A DNA stretch of 64,000 bases from Lacticaseibacillus absianus (GTDB lineage: Bacteria > Bacillota > Bacilli > Lactobacillales > Lactobacillaceae), in contig NZ_JABEKX010000005.1 in NCBI RefSeq assembly GCF_013407595.1, forward strand, positions 1-64,000. The letters are read 5' to 3'. A program made the position numbers and the translations under genes. Below the pieces are notes generated by a model. It ran no database searches. It was not told where the DNA came from and saw nothing but the letters and a program-made list of their open reading frames with translations. Shown in pieces: positions 6,583 through 15,046 of the stretch (position 1 is its first letter; the number at the start of each line of letters is the position of its first letter).

Positions 6583-7242
6583 ATGATCGCCGAGATCCTT
6601 GTGGTGGAAGATAACCCAGACATTCAGGCGCTGTTGCACGATGTGTTGACGCCAACCTATACCGTGGTGGCGGCCACAGACGGTGGTCAGGCGCTCAGCC
6701 TATTTCGCGCCCGGCCCGCCGACCTGATCATCTTGGACCTGATGCTGCCCGGTGTGACGGGGGAAAGCGTGCTCGCGACCATCCGCAAACGCTCGACCGT
6801 GCCGGTCCTCGTGCTGACTGCGATCCAGGACAAGGCGCACATCGTGACGGTGCTCAACGCCGGGGCCAACGACTACCTGACGAAGCCCTTCGACGTTGAC
6901 GAGCTGCTTGCCCGGGTGCAGGTCCAACTGCGCGCGGCGGCGGTGCCGACGCAACTGCAAGTTGGGGAGCTGACGCTGGATCAGACGACCCATGCCGTGT
7001 CGGTGGCCGGCCAGCCCATCGAGCTGACCCGCAAGGAGTTTGCGCTGCTGGCGACCCTGATGGCCCAGCCGCAGCAGGTGTTCGAGAAAGCCGCCCTGTA
7101 CGAGCGGGTGTGGCAGGAGCCGTACCTGGACGCGGAGAACACCTTCAACGTCCACCTCAGTCAGCTGCGCCACAAACTCAACCAGTACAGCCAGCGCCCC
7201 TACATCACCACGGTGTGGGGGATCGGCGTCCGGTTGATGTGA
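6583..7242 (+). CDS. OmpR-family response regulator
   Basis: A 219-residue two-domain regulator. The receiver domain (1-115) has acidic residues VVEDN, the phospho-acceptor in LIILDLMLPG and the conserved lysine in NDYLTKPFD. The C-terminal winged helix (125-218) contains LTRKEFALLATLM and YITTVWGIGVRL. ATG at 6583 is preferred over GTG at 6577, which lies inside the ribosome binding site. It is the cytoplasmic regulator paired with the kinase that starts at 7252 and the likely binder of the TTAAG repeats at 4753-4791. Confidence 0.88.
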   Translation: MIAEILVVEDNPDIQALLHDVLTPTYTVVAATDGGQALSLFRARPADLIILDLMLPGVTGESVLATIRKRSTVPVLVLTAIQDKAHIVTVLNAGANDYLTKPFDVDELLARVQVQLRAAAVPTQLQVGELTLDQTTHAVSVAGQPIELTRKEFALLATLMAQPQQVFEKAALYERVWQEPYLDAENTFNVHLSQLRHKLNQYSQRPYITTVWGIGVRLM

Positions 7243-7251
7243 GGTGGCGCG

Positions 7252-8136
7252 ATGCAGATCATCTTATGGGGCCTGCTCGGGCTCGCCGCGTTGGCGCTCA
7301 CGGTGCTGGGACTCGACTTGCGGCGGATCGGGCGCGAGCTCGACTATATCAACACGCACGAGACCAACGCCGAACTGACGACCAGCACGCGCCTGCCGGT
7401 GTTCGCCCGGCTCGTCGCGGCGATCAACCTGAACTTGGTGCGCACGCGCCAGCTGCGCACGCAGCAGGTGCAACAAGACGCGCGGGTCCACGCGCTGCTG
7501 ACGAACCTGACCCATGACATCAAGACGCCGCTGACCGTGGCCAGCGGCTACGTGCAGCTGATGGTCAAGCGCACGCCCGCCGACGACCAGCTGGTGCGCG
7601 TGGCCCACAACCTGGCGATCGTGAACGATTACTTGCGCTACCTGATGGATTTTAACCTGATCCAAGAACAAAACGCGCAGCTGACGCTTGTCGAGCTGGA
7701 TCTCTCGGCCTTCGTGGAACAGTGCCTCTTCGACGCCTTCGATGAGCTGCAGGCCCGGGGGCTGACCCTGGCGCCAGCGCTGACCCCGCACATCCGTCTG
7801 ATCAGCGACGAGACACTGCTGCGCCGGGTGCTGGATAACCTGATCGGCAACTGGCTCAAATACGCGCAGGGTGAGCTGCGCGTGACGCTCGACCACGACG
7901 CGCAAGGGCGCGTCCAGCTGACCTTCAGCAACGAGACCGCGGCGCCGCTGCCGCCGGTCGAGCGCCTGACCGAGCGGTTCTACACGGCCGACCGCGCGCG
8001 ACGCGACAGCACCGGCCTGGGCCTGAGCATCGTCCAAGCGCTGATGGTGCGCCTGAACGGGCGCCTGACCCTGCGCACCGAGCAGGCGTGGTTCATCGCG
8101 ACGCTGACGTTCTATGGCCCAGCAGACGGGGCGTGA
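7252..8136 (+). CDS. Sensor histidine kinase with a short N-terminal sensor
   Basis: A 294-residue kinase with a single N-terminal hydrophobic helix (about 1-22) and essentially no extracellular domain. The H-box is NLTHDIKTPLTVASGY near residue 85, the N-box DNLIGNWLKYA, and the G-box GLGLSIVQAL near the C-terminus. Intramembrane-sensing kinases of this size usually take their signal from an associated ABC transporter, which is encoded just upstream. GAGGTG sits five bases before ATG. It ends the four-gene operon 4834-8136. Confidence 0.88.
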   Translation: MQIILWGLLGLAALALTVLGLDLRRIGRELDYINTHETNAELTTSTRLPVFARLVAAINLNLVRTRQLRTQQVQQDARVHALLTNLTHDIKTPLTVASGYVQLMVKRTPADDQLVRVAHNLAIVNDYLRYLMDFNLIQEQNAQLTLVELDLSAFVEQCLFDAFDELQARGLTLAPALTPHIRLISDETLLRRVLDNLIGNWLKYAQGELRVTLDHDAQGRVQLTFSNETAAPLPPVERLTERFYTADRARRDSTGLGLSIVQALMVRLNGRLTLRTEQAWFIATLTFYGPADGA

Positions 8137-8214
8137 TGGGCGCCTCGCCCGGCACAGGGTGGCGCCACGCTTGTGGTGAGTTGGTCTAGTGATCGAATGC
8201 CTGCCCCGATGCCA

Positions 8215-8288
8215 TTTACAACTGATGATCGCGGCGGTATAATGCCCAAAATATCACTGGCGGTCTAGTCAAATTATGATAATTTGAC
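8215..8288 (+). promoter_or_regulatory. Promoter and palindrome upstream of a small membrane protein
   Basis: TTTACA (8215-8220), 17 bases, TATAAT (8238-8243): a strong sigma-A promoter. Downstream, 8268-8288 is a 21-base palindrome with perfect 9-base arms (GTCAAATTA/TAATTTGAC), placed at about +18 to +38. This suits a repressor site or a leader hairpin. Confidence 0.55.
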
Positions 8289-8310
8289 AGCCAGGGAGTG
8301 GGGGCGTGCG

Positions 8311-8571
8311 ATGCCAAAGCAAGAAGCGTTATCGAAATGGACCTTGGGGTTCCACGTACTGTATCCGGTGCTGATCATCGGGTCCTGGTTCGCGCCGCCA
8401 TTCAGCGGCATCGGTGTCGTCTACATGGGGCTGATCGCTCTGGCCGCGGTGGTCGGCGACGTGAAGGCGTTGAAGCACCAGGCTGGGCGCCGCGCGCAGC
8501 AGACCTGGATCGACATCGGCGTGTTTGGGGTCGGCTTTCTCAGTATTTTGGTCCACGCGTTGATCGGATAG
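8311..8571 (+). CDS. Small membrane protein, 86 residues
   Basis: Starts MPKQEALSKWTLGFHV. It has three hydrophobic segments (about 14-28, 35-48 and 68-84) with a positively charged loop KALKHQAGRRAQQTW before the last. No family is recognised. The start at 8311 removes nine residues from the longest frame and leaves a purine-rich GGGAGTGGGGG region upstream. It has its own strong promoter and palindrome and a terminator after the stop, so it is a separate transcription unit. Confidence 0.65.
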   Translation: MPKQEALSKWTLGFHVLYPVLIIGSWFAPPFSGIGVVYMGLIALAAVVGDVKALKHQAGRRAQQTWIDIGVFGVGFLSILVHALIG

Positions 8572-8576
8572 CGCCC

Positions 8577-8610
8577 AAAAAAGCCGGCAGGACTCGCCCT
8601 GTCGGCTTTT
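8577..8610 (+). terminator. Bidirectional terminator
   Basis: 10-bp stem with one mismatch (8582-8591 with 8598-8607), flanked by an A-run and a T-run. It can stop both the small membrane protein transcript and the converging ddl transcript. Confidence 0.65.
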
Positions 8611-8642
8611 GGTGTGGTGGTGCGCAGTGTGAGCGCGGTCGG

Positions 8643-9704
8643 TCAGTTGGCCATCCCGTCTGCGTACAGCTTGAGTTTGCCTTGCACGATGCTTTCGACG
8701 AGGTCGCCGTAGCGCACGCCTTCTGCCTCGGCCTCCTGCGGCAGGAGGGAGAGCGGGGTCATGCCCGGCAGGTTGTTGGCTTCGATCACCCAGACGCCGT
8801 CGTCGTTGGCGAAGAAGTCGACCCGCCCGTAGTTTTGTAGGCCGAGCACTTGCATGGTCTGGACGGCGACGCGCTTCATCTCGTCGTGGACGGCCGGCGC
8901 GAGGTCATCCGGTGGGGTGACGAAGTCGGTGTGGCCCTCTTGGAACTTGTGCTCGAAGTCGTACCACCCGTCGTGGACCTTGATCTCGATGGCCGGGAAC
9001 GCGTGGCCGTTCACGACGCCGAGGGAGAACTCGCGGCCGGTGACGAAGGCCTCGATGATCGCGCTGTTGTCGAAGCGGAACACGTCGACCAGGCTCGCTT
9101 CGAGCTCGGCGTCATCGTGCACGATGTGGGTGCCGACCGAGGAGCCGCCGGACGTCGGCTTCACAACGACCGGGTAGCCGAATGGCAGTTGGTGGCCGGT
9201 CGTGCCCTGGTCGCGGGTGATCTCGACGAACGCCGCGGTCTTGATGCCGTGGTACAGCATGATCTCCTTGCTGTACACCTTGTTCATGGTGATGCCAGAA
9301 GCGGTCGACCCGCTGCCGGTGTAGCGGATGTTGTTCAGGTCCAGGTAAGCCTGCACCTTCCCGTTCTCCCCGTCACCGCCGTGCAGGCCGAGGAACACGA
9401 TGTCGGCGGCCTTGCAGATGTCGAGGACGTTCGGGCCAAACAGCTGGGTCGTGCCGTCGGTCCGCATGGCGTTGATGTCGTCGTCGGTGAGGACAGCATC
9501 AGAGATCTTCAGGTCCTTACTGGTGTTGGCGTCGGCAAAAACGGTGCTGGCGTCGGCGCCGTCTGGCAGGGCGTAACCGAGGAACAGGTCGATGAACGTG
9601 GCTTGATGGCCCATCTCGCGCAAGGCGTTGGTGATGCGGTAGCCACTGGAGATCGAGACGTTTCGCTCGGTGCTTCGCCCGCCGGCTAAAACGACAATTT
9701 TCAT
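8643..9704 (-). CDS. ddl: D-alanine--D-alanine/D-lactate ligase homologue
   Basis: A 353-residue ATP-grasp enzyme. Recognisable are the N-terminal [18 protein letters not shown] loop, [19 protein letters not shown] (ATP lid) and the C-terminal GRVDFF and [13 protein letters not shown] (metal and product site). In the omega loop EHKFQEGHT, residue 254 is Phe where strict D-Ala-D-Ala ligases have Tyr. The Phe form is known from Leuconostoc and lactobacilli that make D-Ala-D-Lac termini and tolerate vancomycin. This may be the main Ddl or a second copy; the rest of the genome would tell. It is divergent from a D-lactate dehydrogenase that could supply D-lactate. Confidence 0.85.
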   Translation of the reverse strand: MKIVVLAGGRSTERNVSISSGYRITNALREMGHQATFIDLFLGYALPDGADASTVFADANTSKDLKISDAVLTDDDINAMRTDGTTQLFGPNVLDICKAADIVFLGLHGGDGENGKVQAYLDLNNIRYTGSGSTASGITMNKVYSKEIMLYHGIKTAAFVEITRDQGTTGHQLPFGYPVVVKPTSGGSSVGTHIVHDDAELEASLVDVFRFDNSAIIEAFVTGREFSLGVVNGHAFPAIEIKVHDGWYDFEHKFQEGHTDFVTPPDDLAPAVHDEMKRVAVQTMQVLGLQNYGRVDFFANDDGVWVIEANNLPGMTPLSLLPQEAEAEGVRYGDLVESIVQGKLKLYADGMAN

Positions 9705-9888
9705 AGGTATGAATACCTCCCGATAGTTTTAGAACCTTAAGCATAGCATACCGACGGGCTGTTATGATACAGATTCATCAATTTTTTATTTTTCTGGCGA
9801 GATTAAAGGTGGGTGAGGTGGGCTAGCCAAACCGGTTGTTCATTAGATATACTGGACACAACCTAAATTCGATTGAGGAGTGACAAGC

Positions 9889-10884
9889 GTGAAGATCATT
9901 GTTTACGGTGCCCATGATGACGAGATCCCTTACTTGACCCAATGGCAGGCGAAGACCGGCCACACGGTGGAGGTCCACCAGGAGCTCCTGGACGCGCAGA
10001 CCGTTGCGTGGGCCGCAGGGTTCGACGGCATCAACGCCTTGCAGACGACGCCGTACTCGCGTGAGGTGTTCGCGCAGATGGCGGCGTTCGGGATCCACTT
10101 CCTGACGATCCGCAATGTCGGAACGGATAACATCGACCTAGCCGCCGCCGCTGAGTATGGCGTGCGCATCGCCAACGTCCCGGCGTATTCGCCGAACGCG
10201 ATCGCCGAGTTCGCGGTGACGATGACGCTGCACCTTTTGCGGCGGCTCGGCGCGGTCGAGGCGACGCTTGCGACCGGTGATTACCAAGGCGCGACCAAGT
10301 TCATCGGGCGTGAGCTGGCCCAGCAGACCGTCGGCGTCGTCGGCGCGGGCCGGATTGGCCGCGCCGCGATCCACCTGTTCAATGGCTTCGGCGCCAAGGT
10401 CCTGGCGTACGACCCGCACCCCGTGCAAGACGACGGCCTGGCTTGCCGCTATGTTGAACTGGACGAGCTGCTCGCGCAAGCGGACATCATCGACCTCCAC
10501 ATCCCGGGCATCCCGGCCAACGATCACATCATCGACGCCGATGCGCTGGCCAAGATGAAGCGTGGGGCGCTCCTGATCAACACGGCGCGCGGGAATCTGA
10601 TCGACACCCAGGCGATGTTGGCCGCCTTGACCAGTGGCCAGCTCGGTGGGGCCGGGATCGACACCTATGAGCATGAGACCGAGAACCTGCTGGCGATCAA
10701 CGCCACCGGCCGCTTCGCTGACCCACTTTGGGACCGCCTGCGCGCGCTGCCGAACGTGGTCCTGACGCCGCATATCGCCTACCACACCGAGACGGCGGTG
10801 CAGAACATGGTCGATTACTCCCTGAATTACCTGATCGAGTTCCTCACCCAAGGGGCGACTGAGACCGAAGTCGCCGCACGCTGA
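9889..10884 (+). CDS. D-2-hydroxyacid dehydrogenase (D-lactate dehydrogenase type)
   Basis: A 331-residue NAD-dependent dehydrogenase. Rossmann motif GAGRIG, catalytic Arg in NTARGNLID, Glu in YEHE and His in TPHIAYHT are present. The start KIIVYGAHDDE matches D-LDH and D-hydroxyisocaproate dehydrogenases of lactobacilli, so either pyruvate or branched 2-oxoacids could be substrate. GTG at 9889 is chosen because GAGGAG lies eight bases upstream; GTG at 9880 would sit inside it. It is divergent from ddl and is followed by a terminator. Confidence 0.88.
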   Translation: MKIIVYGAHDDEIPYLTQWQAKTGHTVEVHQELLDAQTVAWAAGFDGINALQTTPYSREVFAQMAAFGIHFLTIRNVGTDNIDLAAAAEYGVRIANVPAYSPNAIAEFAVTMTLHLLRRLGAVEATLATGDYQGATKFIGRELAQQTVGVVGAGRIGRAAIHLFNGFGAKVLAYDPHPVQDDGLACRYVELDELLAQADIIDLHIPGIPANDHIIDADALAKMKRGALLINTARGNLIDTQAMLAALTSGQLGGAGIDTYEHETENLLAINATGRFADPLWDRLRALPNVVLTPHIAYHTETAVQNMVDYSLNYLIEFLTQGATETEVAAR

Positions 10885-10930
10885 GGTGATCGTTCGGCTT
10901 TACGCACACTGATTGAGCCGAGCAGCTGAA

Positions 10931-10976
10931 CAGGCGCTGGTCTACCGCATTCGTGGTAGGCTGGCGCCTGCTTTTT
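10931..10976 (+). terminator. Terminator of the D-hydroxyacid dehydrogenase gene
   Basis: Arms 10931-10946 and 10955-10970 form a long stem with few mismatches, followed by CTTTTTGG. Confidence 0.7.
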
Positions 10977-11020
10977 GGCCGCAGGACGGTGAGCGGGGAT
11001 AATTGGGCGATTTTTGGCAT

Positions 11021-11035
11021 AAACACGAACGATCG
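11021..11035. promoter_or_regulatory. PurR-box-like element upstream of the purine permease
   Basis: AAACACGAACGATCG resembles the Gram-positive PurBox (AWWWCCGAACWWT). A second, reverse-oriented copy (AAAGCCGAACGATC on the minus strand) lies at about 10888-10902. The same ACGAACGA core occurs in the guaB leader at 59521-59530. That both loci concern purines supports, but does not prove, PurR control. Confidence 0.4.
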
Positions 11036-11068
11036 AGTCAATTAAATTAAGATAAGCCGGATTTGATG

Positions 11069-11097
11069 TTGAACTTTCGCCGCCGGTCGGGTAGACT
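11069..11097 (+). promoter_or_regulatory. Promoter of the NCS2 purine permease
   Basis: TTGAAC (11069-11074), 17 bases, TAGACT (11092-11097), about 33 bases before the start codon. No room remains for a purine riboswitch. Confidence 0.55.
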
Positions 11098-11129
11098 ATC
11101 CCTATCAAACGCGAACGAAAGGGACCATC

Positions 11130-12587
11130 ATGGAAAAATTCTTTCAGCTCAAAGCGAATAATACCAAAGTTTCGACCGAAATTATGGCGGGTCTGACGAC
11201 ATTCTTTGCGATGTCGTACATTCTCTTCGTTAACCCGCAAGTGCTCTCCCTGGCCGGCATGCCGAGCCAGGCCGTCTTCCTCGCCACCATCATCGCCAGC
11301 GCCGTCGGGACGCTGGTGATGGGCCTGTTCGCCAACGTTCCTTACGCGCTGGCCCCGGGCATGGGCCTCAACGCCTTTTTCACCTACACCGTGGTCTTCG
11401 CCCTCGGCTACAACTGGAAGCAGGCGCTGGCGCTCGTGTTCATCTGCGGGCTGATCAACATCCTGATCACCGTCACCAAGGTGCGGAAGATGATCATCAT
11501 GGCGATCCCCGAAGTGATGCAGCACGCGATCGGCGGCGGGATCGGTGTCTTCATCGCCTACATCGGGCTGAAGAACGCCGGGTTCCTGCAGTTCACCTCG
11601 GATTCCTCGAACATCCTGAGCATCAACAACGCGGCCTACAATGCCGCGACCAGCAACTACAAGGACGGCGTCACCGGCGTCGTGACCGGCGGGGGCATCG
11701 TCCCGGCGCTGGTCAACTTCACCCAGCCCGGCGCGATCCTCGCGCTGATCGGCTTGGTCCTGATGACCATCTTGGTGGTCAAAAAGGTCCCGGGTGCGGT
11801 CCTCATCGGCATTATCGCGACCACGCTGATCGGCATCCCGCTGGGCGTGACCGACCTGTCCTTCAGCGGTGCCAACTCGCTGGGTAGCGCGGTCAGCGCG
11901 CTCGGCACGACCTTCGGCGCCGCCTTCAGCGGTGACGGCATGGGCGCGCTGTTCAACGACCCGAGCAAGATCCTGATGTCGCTGATGACGATCTTCGCCT
12001 TCAGCTTCTCTGACACCTTCGACACCCTTGGCACCTTCATCGGCACCGGGCGGCGCACCGGGATCTTCTCTGCGCAGGATGAAAAAGAGATGGAAGAGGG
12101 CCACGGCTTCTCCTCTAAGATGGACAAGGCGCTGTTCGCCGACTCCATCGCGACCAGCATCGGTGCGATCTTCGGGACGTCCAACACGACGACCTACGTG
12201 GAATCTGCCGCCGGGATCGGCGCCGGCGGTCGCACCGGCCTGACCGCGGTCACCACTGCCGTCGCCTTCCTCGTCTCTGCCGTGTTCGCCCCGCTGATCA
12301 GCGTGGTGCCGGCCCAAGCCGTGGCCCCGGCCCTGATCCTCGTCGGCGTGATGATGCTGTCGAGCCTCAAGGAAGTCAACTGGGCGGACCTGGCCGAGGC
12401 CGTGCCGGCCTTCATGGCCTCCGTCGTGATGGGGCTGGTCTACAACATCTCGTACGGCATCGCCGCGGGCTTCATCTTCTACTGCCTGATCAAGCTGATC
12501 ACTGGCAAGGCCCGTGACATTCACCCGATCCTCGCGATCGTGACGGTTGGCTTCATTCTGAACTTCGTGGTGCTGGCGGTGCTCTAG
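11130..12587 (+). CDS. pbuG: NCS2-family guanine/hypoxanthine permease (PbuG/AzgA type)
   Basis: A 485-residue membrane transporter with 12-14 hydrophobic segments. Diagnostic stretches of the AzgA-like NCS2 branch are GLTTFFAMSYILFVNP, LAPGMGLNAFFTYTVV, a bulky insertion near residues 160-195, FSFSDTFDTLGTFIG and TTTYVESAAGIGAGGRTGLTA. It imports guanine and hypoxanthine with protons. It has a good promoter with PurR-like elements upstream and a very stable hairpin downstream. Confidence 0.9.
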   Translation: MEKFFQLKANNTKVSTEIMAGLTTFFAMSYILFVNPQVLSLAGMPSQAVFLATIIASAVGTLVMGLFANVPYALAPGMGLNAFFTYTVVFALGYNWKQALALVFICGLINILITVTKVRKMIIMAIPEVMQHAIGGGIGVFIAYIGLKNAGFLQFTSDSSNILSINNAAYNAATSNYKDGVTGVVTGGGIVPALVNFTQPGAILALIGLVLMTILVVKKVPGAVLIGIIATTLIGIPLGVTDLSFSGANSLGSAVSALGTTFGAAFSGDGMGALFNDPSKILMSLMTIFAFSFSDTFDTLGTFIGTGRRTGIFSAQDEKEMEEGHGFSSKMDKALFADSIATSIGAIFGTSNTTTYVESAAGIGAGGRTGLTAVTTAVAFLVSAVFAPLISVVPAQAVAPALILVGVMMLSSLKEVNWADLAEAVPAFMASVVMGLVYNISYGIAAGFIFYCLIKLITGKARDIHPILAIVTVGFILNFVVLAVL

Positions 12588-12592
12588 CCAGC

Positions 12593-12641
12593 GATCAGAC
12601 ACTAAAGGGCCCCCTTACTGGGGGCCCTTTAGTGTCTGATC
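12593..12641. terminator. Perfect 22-bp stem terminator between convergent genes
   Basis: Arms 12593-12614 and 12620-12641 are perfectly complementary around the loop TTACT. The inner part CCC/GGG plus CTTT gives terminator character. It separates pbuG from the converging GNAT gene and overlaps the space just outside both stop codons. Confidence 0.75.
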
Positions 12642-12642
12642 G

Positions 12643-13212
12643 TTAGAACTGAAACGCCGGGTCCGTCGCCACGGTCGTCGCGTCGAGCGCGAGGCGCAGG
12701 AGCGGGACCTTGGTGCCGTCCGGCAGGGTGCGGGTGCGCTCGGTCGGCGCCGCGGTGAAGCGGCTAGCTTCCAGCGCGGTCCGCATGGTGGTGGCCGTTG
12801 CCGGTAGCAGGACGTAGAGGTGAGCGAGTCCGAGCTCGAAGAACGCGAACCCGGCGACACGCGGCAGGATCTCGGTCAGCACGGCCGCATCCACCTCGGG
12901 CAGGAGCTCGACGCGCAGCTGTGCCGTGGTGCGCGCCGCGTCGAAGTGCCAGAGGCAGATGCTGCCGAGAAAGGCCTTGGACTGCCGGTCGCCGATGCCG
13001 TACAGGAGCGACTCGTCGGCCATCACCAGGCGCATCGCCCGGTTGACATAGCGGGCGGTCGCCTCGATCGAGTCATCGACGGCTCGACCAGAGACCGCGG
13101 CCTGCAAGGGGTCTTGGCGCAGGCGCGCGACGTCCTTGAGGCGGTACAGGGTCAGCCAGTCCAGCTGGTAGTGCGCGGACAGCAGCGGGTGGTACTTTTC
13201 GAAGTGTGGCAT
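12643..13212 (-). CDS. GNAT-family N-acetyltransferase (RimJ/RimL-like)
   Basis: A 189-residue protein with the layout of the acetyltransf_3 group: an N-terminal strand DWLTLYRLKDVARLRQDP, a central GIGDRQSKAFLGSICLWHFD segment, then LRVELLPE and ILPRVAGFAFFELGLAHLYVLLPA. The acetyl-CoA loop is degenerate (RxxGxG is not evident), so activity is uncertain. The start at 13212 has AAGGAG upstream. It lies just downstream of a small unknown gene on the same strand. Confidence 0.6.
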   Translation of the reverse strand: MPHFEKYHPLLSAHYQLDWLTLYRLKDVARLRQDPLQAAVSGRAVDDSIEATARYVNRAMRLVMADESLLYGIGDRQSKAFLGSICLWHFDAARTTAQLRVELLPEVDAAVLTEILPRVAGFAFFELGLAHLYVLLPATATTMRTALEASRFTAAPTERTRTLPDGTKVPLLRLALDATTVATDPAFQF

Positions 13213-13222
13213 AAGCGGCTCC

Positions 13223-13546
13223 TTAGAAGATCCCCTGATCGTCGTCGTCGGTCAAGGGCGCGTTGAAGTTCTTGTGGTAGTAGTCGGCGTCGATCACCTT
13301 GTATTTGCCGTTGACGAACTTGGCGATCAGGTTGCCTGGCGTCGCGATCTGGCTCTCGGTGTGCGGGATGTGGATCTCGACGGCCGGCACCGGGGTCAGC
13401 GCGACGAATTTGGCGTCGGCCCCGAAGAAGGCGTCGACGACCTCACGGGTGATGTCGTCGCGCACCGGCAGGAAGTAGGACATTTTCGCCGTGGAAAAAG
13501 CGGCGAATTCGCCCTTGGGAAACTCGGTTGGAGTGGATTCAGACAT
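13223..13546 (-). CDS. Conserved-looking protein of unknown function, 107 residues
   Basis: Starts MSESTPTEFPKGEFAAFSTAKMSYFLP with GAGGTG seven bases upstream; the longer frame from 13573 has no ribosome binding site. It is soluble and acidic (ends TDDDDQGIF), with a predicted mixed alpha/beta composition and no signal peptide or membrane helix. The stop lies 11 bases before the GNAT start, so the two are probably cotranscribed. No family was recognised. Confidence 0.6.
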   Translation of the reverse strand: MSESTPTEFPKGEFAAFSTAKMSYFLPVRDDITREVVDAFFGADAKFVALTPVPAVEIHIPHTESQIATPGNLIAKFVNGKYKVIDADYYHKNFNAPLTDDDDQGIF

Positions 13547-13669
13547 GATGAGCACCTCGCTATCTATAATCATGCACGTGTCCAGTTTAGCATATCCCCG
13601 CGCGATGTTATCATAAAGTCAGTCGATCGTGGTGCGGGCGGGGTCACTTGCCCGCAGGAAGGAGTCAGG

Positions 13670-15010
13670 ATGGGGAATTTATTCGAAGCAGGAAGCCGCC
13701 AGCTTCAGCCGCTGGCAAGCCGGATGCGGCCGCGGGAGCTGGCCGAATTCGTCGGGCAGCAGCACCTGGTCGGGCCCGATGCGGTATTGACGAAGCTGAT
13801 CGAGAACGATGAGATCCCGTCGATGATCTTCTGGGGGCCGCCCGGCGTCGGGAAGACCACGCTGGCGCAGATTATCGCACGCCAGACCAAGGCGCAGTTC
13901 GTCAACTTCTCGGCGGTCACCAGCGGCATCAAGGAGATCAAGACGGTGATGGCTGAGGCCGAGCAGAACCGCGCTTTGGGCAGCAAGACCATCGTCTTTG
14001 TCGACGAGATCCACCGCTTCAACAAGGCCCAGCAGGACGCGTTTTTGCCTTACGTCGAGCGCGGCAGCATCACGTTGATCGGTGCGACCACCGAGAATCC
14101 GTCCTTCGAGGTCAATGCGGCGCTCCTGTCGCGCACGCGGGTGTTCGTGTTGCAGCAGCTGACCACCGCCGACTTGGTGGACCTGTTGCAGCGCGCCTTG
14201 CAGGATCCGCGCGGCTATGGGCTGGCGCAGGTGACGATCGACCAGGACTTGCTGCACGCGATCGCTGAGTTCGCCAATGGGGACGCGCGCGTGGCGCTGA
14301 ACACGCTGGAAATGGCGGTGACGAACGCGACGACCACCCCCGACGCACCGATCACGGTGACGGCCGCGACGGTCGGCCAGTTGCTGACCAAAAAAGCGCT
14401 GCTGTACGACAAGAACGGCGAGGCGCACTACAACCTGATCTCGGCGCTGCACAAGTCGATGCGCAACTCGGACGTTGACGCCGCGGTGTACTGGCTGAGC
14501 CGGATGCTCGAAGCCGGCGAGGACCCACTGTACGTCGCGCGGCGGCTGGTGCGCTTCGCCTCCGAAGACGTCGGGATGGCCGACAGCCGGGCGCTTGAGA
14601 TCACCACCAGCGTCTTCCAGGCGTGTCAGTTCATCGGCATGCCGGAGTGCGCGGTGCACTTGACCCACGCGGTCGTCTACTTGAGCCTCGCGCCGAAGTC
14701 CAACGCCTTGTACACGGCGTATGAAGGAGCCAAAAAAGACGCCTTGGAGACCCTAGCCGAGCCGGTGCCGCTGCAGATCCGCAACGGCGTGACCGACTTG
14801 ATGAAGGACCTCGGCTACGGCAAGGATTACGAATATGCACACGACACAGCAGATAAGTTGACGGCGATGCAGACAATGCCTGACAATTTAGTTAACCACC
14901 ATTATTACGTGCCCACCGATCAGGGCAGCGAGGTCAAGGTCCAGCAGCGCCTCGCCCAGATCAAGCACTGGCACGACACCCACCCGGCCCCAGGCGCCGA
15001 GGGGGAATGA
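13670..15010 (+). CDS. rarA: Replication-associated recombination protein A (RarA/MgsA)
   Basis: A 446-residue AAA+ ATPase. Walker A GPPGVGKTT lies near residues 56-64, Walker B IVFVDEIHRF near 110, and sensor GATTENPSFEVN follows. The C-terminal tetramerisation part includes DAAVYWLSRMLEAGEDP and RRLVRFASEDVGMAD. RarA acts at stalled replication forks and gapped DNA. ATG at 13670 follows GGAAGGAG. The in-frame extension back to 13274 is antisense to the previous gene and is not coding. The gene is closely followed by ackA. Confidence 0.93.
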   Translation: MGNLFEAGSRQLQPLASRMRPRELAEFVGQQHLVGPDAVLTKLIENDEIPSMIFWGPPGVGKTTLAQIIARQTKAQFVNFSAVTSGIKEIKTVMAEAEQNRALGSKTIVFVDEIHRFNKAQQDAFLPYVERGSITLIGATTENPSFEVNAALLSRTRVFVLQQLTTADLVDLLQRALQDPRGYGLAQVTIDQDLLHAIAEFANGDARVALNTLEMAVTNATTTPDAPITVTAATVGQLLTKKALLYDKNGEAHYNLISALHKSMRNSDVDAAVYWLSRMLEAGEDPLYVARRLVRFASEDVGMADSRALEITTSVFQACQFIGMPECAVHLTHAVVYLSLAPKSNALYTAYEGAKKDALETLAEPVPLQIRNGVTDLMKDLGYGKDYEYAHDTADKLTAMQTMPDNLVNHHYYVPTDQGSEVKVQQRLAQIKHWHDTHPAPGAEGE

Positions 15011-15046
15011 CGCATGGCTGAGGCCGACACGAAAGGAAGCGGGACA

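Noticed and set aside
10827-12602. 591-codon frame antisense to the purine permease gene
   Set aside because: Shadow of a GC-rich gene: its sequence is dominated by Asp, His, Arg and Gln as expected for the reverse frame, and the permease on the plus strand is unmistakable.
13274-13669. N-terminal extension of the rarA frame
   Set aside because: Antisense to the 107-residue gene, and RarA homologues start at the ATG at 13670, which has a strong ribosome binding site.
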